A DNA stretch of 64,000 bases from Rhodoferax sp. (GTDB lineage: Bacteria > Pseudomonadota > Gammaproteobacteria > Burkholderiales > Burkholderiaceae_C). The stretch is from NCBI GenBank assembly GCA_024235935.1, contig JACKLL010000007.1, forward strand, positions 1-64,000, written 5' to 3'. How positions within the stretch are numbered: the stretch's first letter is position 1; every line of letters starts with the position of its first letter. Shown piece after piece: positions 48,838 to 57,884 of the stretch. The position numbers and the translations under genes were made by a program. A model generated the notes under the pieces. That model was not told the DNA's origin and searched no databases. It worked only from the letters and a program-made list of their open reading frames with translations.

Positions 48838-50133
48838 TCAGACACCGAGCTGGTCGCGCAGCTGGTACCACAGCGCGCCCATCGCCGTGAACGGCACACG
48901 CAGCAGGCGCCCGCCGGGGAACGGGTGGTGTGGCAGACGCGCAAAGGCATCGAAACGCGTGGTGTCGCCCTGCAGCGCTTCGCCCAGTACCCGGCCGATC
49001 AAATGGGTAAAGGTGACCCCGTGGCCGGAACATCCCTGCGAGAAGAAGATGTTGGGTGCCAGCGTGCCCACCTGGGGCAGCCGGGAGAGCGTCAGCAGGA
49101 AGTTGCCGGTCCAGCCGAACTCGATCGCCACGTCCTGCAGTTGCGGAAACGTCTTGATCATCTGCGGCCGGATCAGCGACTTCACCTCCTTCGGGTCGCG
49201 CGCGCCATAGACCACGCCGCCGCCGTAGATCAGGCGCTTGTCGGCCGACAGGCGGAAGTAGTCAAGCAGGAAGTTGTTGTCCTCGACACAGTAATCGGAC
49301 GGGATCAGTTCATCGGCCAGTGCACCCAGCGGCGCGGTGGCGATGACCTGGGTACCGCAGGGCATGGATCGGCTGGCCAGCTTGGGTTCCAGGTTGCCGC
49401 CATAGGCATTGCAGGCGACGATCACCTGCGCGGCCCGCACCTGCCCCTGCGACGTGTGCACCACGGCCGTCGTGCCGCGCTCGATCCTGGTCACGCCGGA
49501 GGCTTCGTGGATGGTGCCGCCCAGGCTCTCGAATGCAGCGGCCTCGCCCAGCGCCAGGTTCAACGGGTGGAAATGCCCGCCAGTCGGGTCCACCAGCAGC
49601 GCGCTGTAGCGGTCGGTGCCCACCAGCTTGCGCACCTCGGCCGGGGTGTCGACCAGCGTCAGGCCGGGATGGCCCCAGCGCTCCCACAAGGCCTTCTGCT
49701 CGGCCAGCCCCTTGGCCTTGGACGGATTGACGGCGGCAAAGATGCCGCCATTCTTGAGGTCGCAATCGATCTTGTATTTGGCCACCCGCTCGCGCAGCAC
49801 CTGGGCGCCCTCGAACATCATGCGCCCCAACGGTTCGGCCACCGCATGGCCATGGTTGGCCTCGATCACGTCCAGGTCGCGCGAATAGCTGTGCACGATC
49901 TGCCCGCCATTGCGCCCGGAGGCGCCCCAGCCGACCGAAGACTGCTCCAGGATCACGACGCGCTTGCCGGCCTCGGCCAGCGCAATCCCGGCCGACAGGC
50001 CGGTGTAGCCGGCGCCGACGATGCAGACGTCGGCCTGCACCGAGCCGCTCAGGGCCGGTCGCTTGGGCGCCGGATGGGCAGAGTGCGCGTAATAGGAGGG
50101 GGCGTGGACGGCGGGGGCCAGGATGTCGGGCAT
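48838..50133 (-). CDS. FAD-binding oxidoreductase, DadA/PuuB-like
   Basis: A 431-aa amine/amino-acid oxidase-type flavoprotein. The dinucleotide motif is CIVGAGYTGLSAGIALAEAG (residues ~37-56), then the flavin-contact segment GWGASGRNGGQIVHSYS. The C-terminal SQGCSGHGVTFTHLIGRVLGEAL fits gamma-glutamylputrescine oxidase (PuuB) and related enzymes. It probably deaminates a polyamine derivative or secondary amine. No puuACD genes are adjacent, so the pathway is unproven. Confidence 0.88.
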   Translation of the reverse strand: MPDILAPAVHAPSYYAHSAHPAPKRPALSGSVQADVCIVGAGYTGLSAGIALAEAGKRVVILEQSSVGWGASGRNGGQIVHSYSRDLDVIEANHGHAVAEPLGRMMFEGAQVLRERVAKYKIDCDLKNGGIFAAVNPSKAKGLAEQKALWERWGHPGLTLVDTPAEVRKLVGTDRYSALLVDPTGGHFHPLNLALGEAAAFESLGGTIHEASGVTRIERGTTAVVHTSQGQVRAAQVIVACNAYGGNLEPKLASRSMPCGTQVIATAPLGALADELIPSDYCVEDNNFLLDYFRLSADKRLIYGGGVVYGARDPKEVKSLIRPQMIKTFPQLQDVAIEFGWTGNFLLTLSRLPQVGTLAPNIFFSQGCSGHGVTFTHLIGRVLGEALQGDTTRFDAFARLPHHPFPGGRLLRVPFTAMGALWYQLRDQLGV

Positions 50134-50206
50134 GGGGAACTCGGGTAATGCAGGTGCAACGGACGTGAAACAGACATCAGTCTATTGCAAGGCCATCACC
50201 CTGCCA

Positions 50207-51103
50207 TCACCGCGACGACACGGCGATTCCGGCGACGATCAGCGCAAACGCAAGCAGGTGGTACAGCTGCGGCATCTCGCCCAGGAACAGCGTGGACATC
50301 ACGGCCGCGAACAGGGGCGTCAGATTGGCGAAGAAGCCCGCCACGGCCGGGCCGGCCTGCTGCACACCCAGTCCCCAGCAGCGGTAGGCCAGCACCGCGG
50401 GGCCGACCGCCACGAACAGCAGGGCCGCCAGCAGCGACCCGCTCCAGTGGATGTGCGCATCGGTGAACGCCCATTCGCCGGCCGTGAACGCGCCCGACCA
50501 CATCAGGCCCATTGTCACCTGCGCCAGCAGGAAGGCCGCCCAGTCGTTGCGGATCGCATCGGGTTCGGCGCGGCGCGACAACAGCCAGCTATAGCTGGCC
50601 CAGCAGAAGGTGGCGCCCAGCATGAACACGTCGCCGATCACCAGACGCAGCCCCAGCAGCTGCGTCCAGTCGCCGCGCGCCAGCACCACGGCCACGCCGC
50701 CGATCGAGAACACGGCGCCCAGCAGTTGCTGGCGCGAGACCCTGGCATCGAAGAACAGCGCACCGAGCGCCAGCATCCACAGCGGCATGCTCGACGCGAC
50801 CAGCGTCACGTTCAGCGGCGTCGAGGTCTGCAGCGCCAGGTACTGCAAGGTGTTGTACAGGCCCACGCCGAGCAGTCCCAGCAGCGCAAAGCGGCGCCAG
50901 TGCGGCCACAGGCCGCCCGCGCGGCGCAGCACCCAGGCACCGAGCGGCAGCAGGATGGCAAAGGCGATGACCCAGCGCAGGAAGTTCAGCGTGAACGGCG
51001 GGATGTCGTTGCGCACCAGCCGTCCGACAACCGCGTTCCCGGCCCACAGCAAGGGCGGAACGGTCAGCAGCAGCGCCGAGGAAGGTGTCAGTCGCCCGCT
51101 CAC
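50207..51103 (-). CDS. EamA/DMT family transporter
   Basis: A 298-aa inner-membrane protein with ten predicted helices in two EamA repeats (first ~8-140, second ~150-295); LLWAGNAVVGRLVRNDIPPFTLNFLRW is typical of the first. These exporters move amino acids or other metabolites. No ATG fits. The GTG at 51103 has GGAG about nine bases upstream and yields a normal N-terminus. It follows the RIO kinase gene by 64 bases on the same strand. Confidence 0.88.
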   Translation of the reverse strand: MSGRLTPSSALLLTVPPLLWAGNAVVGRLVRNDIPPFTLNFLRWVIAFAILLPLGAWVLRRAGGLWPHWRRFALLGLLGVGLYNTLQYLALQTSTPLNVTLVASSMPLWMLALGALFFDARVSRQQLLGAVFSIGGVAVVLARGDWTQLLGLRLVIGDVFMLGATFCWASYSWLLSRRAEPDAIRNDWAAFLLAQVTMGLMWSGAFTAGEWAFTDAHIHWSGSLLAALLFVAVGPAVLAYRCWGLGVQQAGPAVAGFFANLTPLFAAVMSTLFLGEMPQLYHLLAFALIVAGIAVSSR

Positions 51104-51167
51104 GCCGACGCTCCAGCAGCGCCAGGCCCGCACGTCGACGGGAGGCACGCAGTGGCGGGGAAGACAC

Positions 51168-52016
51168 TCATCGCGCGCCCTGCATGCGCAGCAGCCGGGC
51201 CGCCTCTTCGTCCCGCGCGTCGTCGATCTCGCGCAGCACGTGGGCCACGTCCACGGCCCCCGTCTTGCGCACGAAGCGGCCGGTGAGCGTCGCCGACGGG
51301 TCCAGCAGGCCGCGCTGGTACAGGTCCCAGATCTCGGGTCCGAAATCGGTCTGCAGCAGCTCCGGCGCAAAGCGGCCGAAGAAGTCGCGCAGATTGGCCA
51401 CGTCGCGCAGCAGCATGCGCTGCGCATGGTTGTTGCCGGCGGCGTCCACTGCCTGCGGCAGGTCAATGATGACCGGACCGTCGAAGGCCAGCAGGATGTT
51501 GAACTCCGACAGGTCGCCATGCACGACGCCGGCACACAGCATGCGTACCACCTCGAGCAGCAGCGTGGCATGGTGCACCCGCGCCTGCTCCGCGCTCAGG
51601 TCCACGTCGTTGAGGCGCGGCGCGGCATCGCCAGCCTCGTCGCTGACCAGTTCCATCAGCAACACGCCATCATGGAAGTTGTGTGGCTTGGGCACCCGCA
51701 CGCCGGCATCGGCCAGCCGATACAGGGCGTCGACCTCGGCGCTTTGCCAGGCGGCTTCCTGAGCCTGTCGGCCAAAGCGGGTGCCCTTGGCCATGGCACG
51801 GGCCTGGCGCGAGTTCTTCACCTTGCGGTTTTCCGTGTAGTCCACCGCCTGGCGAAAGCTGCGCTGCGTGGCCTCCTTGTAGATCTTGGCGCACAGGGTC
51901 TCGTCGCCGCTGCGCACCACATAGACCATGGCTTCCTTGCCACTCATGAGCTGGCGGACCACGGTATCGATCAGGCCTTCGTCGACCAGGGACTGCAGGC
52001 GCGGGGGAGCTTTCAT
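51168..52016 (-). CDS. RIO1-like serine protein kinase (PA4780 family)
   Basis: A 282-aa atypical kinase. The nucleotide-binding lysine is in LCAKIYKEATQRSF (residues ~42-55), the catalytic loop is HGDLSEFNIL (~165) and the metal-binding motif is IIDLPQAVD. Bacterial RIO proteins phosphorylate themselves, and their cellular target is unknown. The start at 52016 is the first ATG consistent with the family. It diverges from the MFS gene. Confidence 0.9.
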   Translation of the reverse strand: MKAPPRLQSLVDEGLIDTVVRQLMSGKEAMVYVVRSGDETLCAKIYKEATQRSFRQAVDYTENRKVKNSRQARAMAKGTRFGRQAQEAAWQSAEVDALYRLADAGVRVPKPHNFHDGVLLMELVSDEAGDAAPRLNDVDLSAEQARVHHATLLLEVVRMLCAGVVHGDLSEFNILLAFDGPVIIDLPQAVDAAGNNHAQRMLLRDVANLRDFFGRFAPELLQTDFGPEIWDLYQRGLLDPSATLTGRFVRKTGAVDVAHVLREIDDARDEEAARLLRMQGAR

Positions 52017-52200
52017 CGTCCGTATTGTCGGCGCAGTACGCACGCGGGGATGCACGCTGCACCAATACCCCCGGCACACCCGGCAAGCATGGGCCGCGCG
52101 GCAGGCGCCGACCTCCGCCCGTGGGGCCATCGCGGCAAGCCCCGGCGCCAGCGCGAAGCCCTGCCTACAATGCGCCAGCCCGCTGCGGAGGCCTCTGTGC

Positions 52201-53463
52201 GTGCGCTCCCGCAACCGCATCCGCAAGCCCCACGTGTCCACGACCACCGCCCCCATTGCCGCCGCAACCCAGCGCTCGATCCTGCTGCTGTCGTTCGCGA
52301 CCTTCTCCAGCATGGTGGCGCAGCGCATCTGCGACGCGATGTTGCCCGAGCTGTCCCGCAGTTTCGACGCCAGCCTCGCGCAGGCGGCGCAGGTGGTGTC
52401 GATGTTTGCCATCGTCTATGGTGTGGCGCAACTGGTCTATGGCCCGCTGGGCGACCGGCTGGGCAAGTTCCGCATCGTCGCCTGGGCCACGCTGGGCTGC
52501 GGTGTCGGCAGCGCGCTGGCCGTGTTCGCCGGCAGCCTGAACCTGCTGGTGCTGGCACGCATGGCCACCGGCCTGGCTGCGGCGGCCATCATTCCACTGT
52601 CCATGGCCTGGATCGGCGACAACGTGCGCTTCGACCAGTTGCAGGAGACGCTGGCCCGTGTCGGCCTGGGCACGACGCTGGGCATCGGCGGTGGCCAGCT
52701 GATTGGTGGCCTGATGACCAACACGCTGGGCTGGCGCTGGGCCTTCGTCGTGCTGGCGCTGCTGTTCGGAGTGGTCGGTACGCTGCTGCTCAAGGACTGG
52801 CGCGGTCAGAAGTCCGCACAGGGGCCTTTGGCGGAACCCCTGGCCGAATCTGCACCCGCCGCCTCGTTTTTTGCGCAGACCCTGCCCATTCTCACCGGCC
52901 GCTGGTCGCGCATCGTGCTGCTGGTCGCATTCGCCGAAGGTGCGGCCGGCTTCGGCGCCCTGGCGATGTGGGCGACCCATCTGCACCGCGCCATGCACCT
53001 GACGCTGTCCGGCGCCGGCGCCATCGTCGCCCTGTTCGGCCTCGGCGGCATGGCCTACATGGCCAGCGCCCGGCGGCTGATCGCCGGTCTCGGGCAGCAC
53101 GGACTGACCGCTGCCGGCGGCAGCATGATGGGCCTGTGCGCGCTGGTGGTGGCGTTCACCCCCTGGTGGCCGCTGGCGGTCCCGGCCAGTCTGATCGCCG
53201 GCTTCGGCTTCTTCATGTTCCACAACACCATGCAGGCCAATGCGGCGCACATGGCACCCCGGGCGCGGGGCACCGGTGTGTCGCTGTTTGCCGCCGCGCT
53301 GTTCCTGGGGCAATCGGTCGGGGCCATGGTCGCCGCCGGCCTGATCGACCGGCTGGGATCGGCGATGGTGGTGGCGCTCGGCGGCGGCGCCATCGCGGCA
53401 CTGGGCCTGTGGTTCGGCCGCGCGCTGCGCCAGCACCACGCACGGGAAACCGCTGAAGGCTGA
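52201..53463 (+). CDS. MFS transporter
   Basis: A ~420-aa major facilitator with 12 predicted helices. The loop 2-3 signature is GPLGDRLGKFRIV, and LARMATGLAAAAIIPLSMAWIGD matches drug-exporter-like subfamilies. No ATG fits the N-terminus. The GTG at 52201 has GGAGG nine bases upstream; a GTG at 52234 is the alternative. Probably an exporter of small molecules; cargo unknown. Confidence 0.87.
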   Translation: MRSRNRIRKPHVSTTTAPIAAATQRSILLLSFATFSSMVAQRICDAMLPELSRSFDASLAQAAQVVSMFAIVYGVAQLVYGPLGDRLGKFRIVAWATLGCGVGSALAVFAGSLNLLVLARMATGLAAAAIIPLSMAWIGDNVRFDQLQETLARVGLGTTLGIGGGQLIGGLMTNTLGWRWAFVVLALLFGVVGTLLLKDWRGQKSAQGPLAEPLAESAPAASFFAQTLPILTGRWSRIVLLVAFAEGAAGFGALAMWATHLHRAMHLTLSGAGAIVALFGLGGMAYMASARRLIAGLGQHGLTAAGGSMMGLCALVVAFTPWWPLAVPASLIAGFGFFMFHNTMQANAAHMAPRARGTGVSLFAAALFLGQSVGAMVAAGLIDRLGSAMVVALGGGAIAALGLWFGRALRQHHARETAEG

Positions 53464-53595
53464 ACGCGGCGCGTGCGCGCAAGCGCGCAGGGCGGCGTAC
53501 GATGGAAGCCCTGCCGGCGCAGGGCCTGCAGCACCGGCGGATGCCGACCGGCTGGCCCGCCACGGTCCACGCCCACCATCGAAGGAGGTCTCCGC

Positions 53596-54279
53596 ATGTC
53601 CCCCCAACCGCTGCACGGCAAACGCATTCTGGTCACGCAGGCCGATGTCTTCATGGGTCCCGACCTGTGCGCGGTGCTGGCCGAACAGGGCGCCAGCGTC
53701 ATCGCCGACACGCAGTCGATGGTCGAACCCGAGGCGCCGACCGCTGCGCTGACCGATGCCGGTCCCATCGACGTGCTGGTGGTCAACCTGGCGGTTCCGG
53801 CACCGACCACGCTGGCCACCGAGGCCTCCGATGCCGAGTGGGCCGACACCTTCGCAGCCATGGTGCATCCGCTGCAGCGTCTGGTGCGCGCGGCATTGCC
53901 GGCGATGATCGCCCGCCGCTCGGGCAAGATCCTGCTGATGGGCAGCGCCTCGGCACTGCGCGGCATGAAGCGCGCATCCACCTACAGCGCGGCGCGCGGC
54001 GCCCAGCTGGCCTACATCCAGGCGGTAGGCGTCGAGGTGGCGCCGCACCAGGTGCAGGTCAATGCGATCGCGCAGAACTTCGTCGAGAACCCGACCTACT
54101 TCCCGACCGAGGTGCAGGCCCATCCGAAGTTCCAGGAGCGGCTCAAACGCGAAGTCCCGCTGGGCCGGCTGGTCGGCGCACGCGAGGACGCCGCCTTTGC
54201 CGCCTACCTGTGCAGCGATGCGGCCAACTGCTTCGTCGGCCAGGTGTTTCCGGTGTGTGGCGGCTGGGTCGCGCGCTGA
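53596..54279 (+). CDS. Putative halohydrin dehalogenase (SDR superfamily, no NAD site)
   Basis: A 227-aa SDR-fold protein in which the cofactor motif TGxxxGxG is replaced by T14-QADV-F19-M-G21 (T-X4-F-X-G). The catalytic residues are Ser117, Tyr130 and Arg134 (S-X12-Y-X3-R), with Arg where ordinary SDRs have Lys. These are the two signatures that define halohydrin dehalogenases (Hhe), with the same spacing as HheC Ser132-Tyr145-Arg149. The C-terminal PTYFPTE and GQVFPVCGGW also resemble HheC. Hhe enzymes convert vicinal haloalcohols to epoxides, releasing halide, without NAD(P). AAGGAGG precedes the ATG. Most pipelines would call it an SDR oxidoreductase. Confidence 0.8.
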   Translation: MSPQPLHGKRILVTQADVFMGPDLCAVLAEQGASVIADTQSMVEPEAPTAALTDAGPIDVLVVNLAVPAPTTLATEASDAEWADTFAAMVHPLQRLVRAALPAMIARRSGKILLMGSASALRGMKRASTYSAARGAQLAYIQAVGVEVAPHQVQVNAIAQNFVENPTYFPTEVQAHPKFQERLKREVPLGRLVGAREDAAFAAYLCSDAANCFVGQVFPVCGGWVAR

Positions 54280-54295
54280 CCGCCACCGGGCACGC

Positions 54296-55216
54296 TCAGG
54301 CCGGCTGGGACTGCAGCCAGGCGCGCGGCGACAGGCCGGTCTCCTGCGTGAACACGCGTGACAGCGAAGACGCACTGGCATAGCCCAGGGCATCCGAGAC
54401 GAACTTGACGGCGCGGCCGTCGCGCAGCATCTTGCAGGCCAGCGCCACCCGCCAGCGGGCCAGGTAGTCGGCCGGCGTCGTACCGACCAGCGCCTTGAAG
54501 TGGGGTGCAAAGGCGCTGCGCGACATGCCGGCCTGCTGCGCCATCGATGCCAGCGTCCAGGCATCGCCCGGGTTTTCATGCACGGCCACCAACGTCCGTG
54601 CAATGCGCGCGTCGGACAGGCCCAGCAGCAGTCCCGGTGCCGCCGAGCCCTGCTGCGGATGGTCGAGCAGCCAGCGCAGCAGCTGTACGAGCAACACATC
54701 GAACAGGCGATCCGCGAGCAGGCGCTGGCCACAGCGCACACGTTCGGTTTCGGCAAACAGGAGCGCCAGCGTCTGCTCCAGACCCTGGACCGCCGACAGC
54801 GGCAGCACCAGCAAGGGCGGCAGGGCCCGTACCAGCGGATGCTGCAGGCCGCCTTCGAAATCCAGCGTTGCACACACGAAATCCGAGCCTTCGACCGGCG
54901 TGTTGTGGAAGTGGTGTTCGAGCGGGCGCGGATAGAACAGCAGCGTCGGCTCGTCCACCTCGATGCGCTGCGGCACGCCGCTGTCGCCCTGGTGGCGAAG
55001 CACCATGTGACCCCGCCGGAGCACGTGCACGAAACCGCGACCGGGCACGGCGTCGAAGTGGGTCACCCCACACAACGGACCGGCATGGAACAGGTGGGCG
55101 TGGACCCGGAACCGGGTCAGCAGGCCCGACAGGCGATCGAGCGCAGGGCCTGGCACGGCCGCCGGCGCAGGCACCATCTCCGCTGGCGCATCAGGCTTGG
55201 CTGGGCGACGGATCAT
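54296..55216 (-). CDS. AraC family transcriptional regulator with cupin sensor
   Basis: A ~306-aa regulator. A cupin-type N-terminal domain (FHAGPLCGVTHFDAVPGRGFVHVLRRG; PRPLEHHFHNT) precedes two C-terminal helix-turn-helices (WTLASMAQQAGMSRSAFAPHFKALVG; VKFVSDALGYASASSLSRVF). The ATG at 55216 gives a compact N-terminus; a start at 55261 is possible. It diverges from an AhpD-like gene, and a 21-base-spaced direct repeat lies between, fitting AraC binding. This subfamily often controls its divergent neighbour. Confidence 0.88.
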   Translation of the reverse strand: MIRRPAKPDAPAEMVPAPAAVPGPALDRLSGLLTRFRVHAHLFHAGPLCGVTHFDAVPGRGFVHVLRRGHMVLRHQGDSGVPQRIEVDEPTLLFYPRPLEHHFHNTPVEGSDFVCATLDFEGGLQHPLVRALPPLLVLPLSAVQGLEQTLALLFAETERVRCGQRLLADRLFDVLLVQLLRWLLDHPQQGSAAPGLLLGLSDARIARTLVAVHENPGDAWTLASMAQQAGMSRSAFAPHFKALVGTTPADYLARWRVALACKMLRDGRAVKFVSDALGYASASSLSRVFTQETGLSPRAWLQSQPA

Positions 55217-55218
55217 TC

Positions 55219-55253
55219 TGGACGATTGGTCATGTTTTATGGACGTTTTGATC
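55219..55253. promoter_or_regulatory. Direct repeats, putative AraC binding site
   Basis: TGGACGATTGGTC (55219-55231) and TGGACGTTTTGATC (55240-55253) share TGGACGnTT and start 21 bases apart, two helical turns. Such direct repeats are what AraC-family dimers usually bind, and the position is between the regulator and its divergent target. Confidence 0.55.
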
Positions 55254-55322
55254 CCGATCATACGTCGATAAGCAGGAAACTGAAGTTCTCTTGCAACCCA
55301 ACCATCCACCTAGGAGTTCACC

Positions 55323-55877
55323 ATGAGCCGCATCCCCCTGATCGATCGCAACGCCACCACCCCCGCACGCCAGCAGTTGCTGGCGCCGATCCACGCCGCG
55401 TTCGGCGCCACCCCCAACATGTTCCGTGCCGTCGCACATTCGCCGGCCGCACTCAAGAGCCTGTGGGGTTCGTTCGGCGCGCTGGGCACCGGCGTGCTGG
55501 GCAGCGCACTGGCCGAACAGCTCGCCGTGGCGGTGGCCAATCGCAACCATTGCCACTATTGCCTGGCCGCCCACACCGCGCTCGGTCGCAAGGCCGGTCT
55601 GGGCGTGGACACGCTGCGGCTGGCGCAGCAGGGCCAATCCGAAGACCCTCGGACACAGGCCGCGCTGACCTTTGCGCTGCGCCTGGTCGATGCCCGAGGC
55701 CAGGTGTCGGATGAAGATGTTCAGGACCTGCGCCGGGCCGGGTTCGACGACGAGGCCATCGTCGAGATCGTCGCCCACGTCGCACTGAATCTGTTCACCA
55801 ACTACGTGAACATCGCGTTCGCGGTACCGGTGGACTTTCCGCAGGTGGCACTGGTGCCGGTTGCCGCCCACGCCTGA
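55323..55877 (+). CDS. Carboxymuconolactone decarboxylase / AhpD-like family protein
   Basis: A 184-aa all-helical protein of the CMD/AhpD fold. The redox motif is Cys77-His-Tyr-Cys80 with His84 (NHCHYCLAAHT) and Glu65 upstream, the proton-relay set of AhpD alkylhydroperoxidases. It probably reduces peroxides or disulfides. AGGAG precedes the ATG. It is divergent from, and probably controlled by, the AraC regulator; many AraC-CMD pairs in proteobacteria look the same. Confidence 0.88.
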   Translation: MSRIPLIDRNATTPARQQLLAPIHAAFGATPNMFRAVAHSPAALKSLWGSFGALGTGVLGSALAEQLAVAVANRNHCHYCLAAHTALGRKAGLGVDTLRLAQQGQSEDPRTQAALTFALRLVDARGQVSDEDVQDLRRAGFDDEAIVEIVAHVALNLFTNYVNIAFAVPVDFPQVALVPVAAHA

Positions 55878-55901
55878 GCCCGGCAAGACCGGGACCGCAA
55901 G

Positions 55902-56825
55902 TCAGTGCACGAACTTGCGGATCTCGGTCGCCATCCGGTCGATGGTCTGCTTCTCGATGCCGAAGAAGCTGTGCGGGGCGAACGGCCCGCAGTTCCCGCT
56001 GATCGGCGCGCTGCCCCCTTCCATCCAGACGATCTGGCGGGTGTCCGACTTGAGCGACTGCAGAAAACCCTCGGTCTGGCCACTGTCGGACGCACTGCAG
56101 GCGTCCTTGCGGTGCTGAAACACCAGCACCGGCACCCGGTAGTCCACCTCGGTCAGGATGCGTGTTCCCGCCTTGTAGTGCGCCGGGCCGCTGAACACAT
56201 AGGCCTTGACCTGGGGCGCCTTCAGGCTGGCGACATTGGCCAGCGACACGGCACCATTCGAATGGCCTTGAATCACCAGCGGCCCCGGGAAGCGCTGGCC
56301 GATCGCGTCCAGCACGGCCTGTAGATCGGCCGCATGCTCCGGCCCGCTGCGCCACCAGGGATCCTGAATGCCGTCCTTGCCCAGCCGGTCCGATGGCGCA
56401 TCGACCAGGAAGGTCGCCATCTTGTTGGCCCACCAGTAGTCCCGGCTGCGCGGCTGGAAACTGAACGAGCGGTCCAGCCGGTCGTTCACGATCGACAGCA
56501 CGCTGGTGCCCCCGAGCAGCAGCACGACGCCGATGTCGGCGCCCTCGGGAATCCGGGCCACCACGTCGACCGACACATTGCGCGGCGTCATGACCTTGAA
56601 CAGCTGCTCGCCCTCCTGCTGGCGCAGGAACAGCCGCACCCCGTCCCGGTTCTTGCGCTCGGCCGTGGGCAGGTACGCGTCGGCATCGTCATAGCGGCTC
56701 ACCTGTACCGGGTCAGCGGCCCACGCCGGCTGCGGCAAAAACGCCTGCGCAAGAAGGCCGATCGCACACAGGGCCGCAGCGACAGTCGGAGCGACACGCT
56801 GACGGGAATGGGACAGGATGTTCAT
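55902..56825 (-). CDS. Secreted alpha/beta hydrolase
   Basis: A 307-aa protein with a signal peptide (VAAALCAIGLLAQAFLPQPAWA, cleavage near residue 36). The nucleophile elbow is IQGHSNGAVS, and the oxyanion region is VLLLGGTSVLS. A cysteine pair (KDACSAS; GNCGPFAPHSFFG) probably forms a disulfide, and the histidine in PHSFFG may complete the triad. It resembles periplasmic esterases of unknown substrate. Monocistronic; 24 bases separate its stop from that of the convergent AhpD-like gene. Confidence 0.82.
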   Translation of the reverse strand: MNILSHSRQRVAPTVAAALCAIGLLAQAFLPQPAWAADPVQVSRYDDADAYLPTAERKNRDGVRLFLRQQEGEQLFKVMTPRNVSVDVVARIPEGADIGVVLLLGGTSVLSIVNDRLDRSFSFQPRSRDYWWANKMATFLVDAPSDRLGKDGIQDPWWRSGPEHAADLQAVLDAIGQRFPGPLVIQGHSNGAVSLANVASLKAPQVKAYVFSGPAHYKAGTRILTEVDYRVPVLVFQHRKDACSASDSGQTEGFLQSLKSDTRQIVWMEGGSAPISGNCGPFAPHSFFGIEKQTIDRMATEIRKFVH

Positions 56826-56901
56826 GGATGCGCTCGCAGGTGGGGTGAGGGGCAGCGGTTGCGCACTATAGCGCCACCCGGGCGACGGGCCGGCCAGAGC
56901 C

Positions 56902-57825
56902 TCAGGCGCGTTGCAGCCGGTGCAGCGTGAGCTCGGGCAGGCAGTTCAGCCGCACGTCGACCACCGACGAACCACAGCCGACCGAGGTGTAGCCCGCCAT
57001 CGCCCGGTAGCGCCAGGCACCGCGCACGTAAGCGCGTGGCGTCGGCGTGTCGGTCAGGATGGGGATGCCGCCCGGCAGGCAGACCTGGCCGCCATGGGTG
57101 TGGCCGCTGAGCATCAGGTCGACACCGGCATGGGCCGCCTGCCGGTAGGGCTCGGGCGTATGCGACAGCAGCAGCACGCATTCGTCGGCGGTCACGCCGG
57201 CCATGGCCTGGTGCAGGTTGTGGGTGCGAAAGTAGTGCGCATCGTCGATGCCGACGATGGCCATTGCAGCGTCACCCCGCTGCCAGCGCATGGACTCGTT
57301 CATCAGCACCGGATAGCCCCGCTGCTCCATGCCCGGCACCATGCGGATCGAATCGTGGTTTCCGAGCACCGCATGCACCTGCTCGCCCAGGTGGGGACGC
57401 AGCTGGGCGAGCGCATCGAGCACCGCCTGGTAGGGACCGAAACCGTGGAAGCGGAAGTCGCCGGTCAGCACGCAGGCGTCGAAGCGCAGGCCCTGCACGC
57501 GTTCGATCAGATGGGCCAGAAAACCCGCATCCATGTCCAGGTGGGGGTCACTGATGTGCAGCAGCGTGGTGCCGTCGAGCGCCGGTGGCAGCCGCGGCAG
57601 GCGCACCGTGTTGTCGCGCACCTGGATATTGAGCACGTTGCGCCGCCCGCGTTTGCGCAGGCCACCGAGCGTGAGCCCGGCACGGATCAGCCGGTGCGAC
57701 AGCCGAGCGCCACCGTACCGCTCGCCCTCGAGCCCGAGCCGCTGGCGCAGATAGATCGCACCGATACGCTCGCCCAGCACGGCCAGCGCACGTTGCTCTT
57801 CAGGATCACAGTCGGTCAGTTGCAT
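56902..57825 (-). CDS. Metallophosphoesterase
   Basis: A 307-aa calcineurin-like phosphoesterase. Metal-binding motifs in order are HISDPHLD, LTGDFRFHG, LGNHD, LLSHTPE and LSGHTHGGQVCLP, all of them intact. The order and the final GHTHGGQ match YkuE/YaeI-type enzymes, some of which act on UDP-sugar or lipid phosphates. An extra ~90-residue N-terminal region precedes the domain. No signal peptide is seen. Substrate unknown. Confidence 0.9.
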   Translation of the reverse strand: MQLTDCDPEEQRALAVLGERIGAIYLRQRLGLEGERYGGARLSHRLIRAGLTLGGLRKRGRRNVLNIQVRDNTVRLPRLPPALDGTTLLHISDPHLDMDAGFLAHLIERVQGLRFDACVLTGDFRFHGFGPYQAVLDALAQLRPHLGEQVHAVLGNHDSIRMVPGMEQRGYPVLMNESMRWQRGDAAMAIVGIDDAHYFRTHNLHQAMAGVTADECVLLLSHTPEPYRQAAHAGVDLMLSGHTHGGQVCLPGGIPILTDTPTPRAYVRGAWRYRAMAGYTSVGCGSSVVDVRLNCLPELTLHRLQRA

Positions 57826-57884
57826 CGTGGCAGGCCCGCAGAGGGCCGGCGCCCATTGTCGTCGACGCCGACCGCAGGCTCAGC

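Noticed and set aside
53596..54279. Classical NAD(P)-dependent SDR
   Set aside because: The glycine cofactor motif is absent and the catalytic Lys is Arg, while both halohydrin dehalogenase signatures are complete.
52165..54873. 902-codon minus-strand frame
   Set aside because: Antisense to the MFS and halohydrin dehalogenase genes; low-complexity Gln/Arg/His composition without motifs.
55902..56825. Operon with the AhpD-like gene
   Set aside because: The two genes are convergent, not co-directional, with 24 bases between stops.
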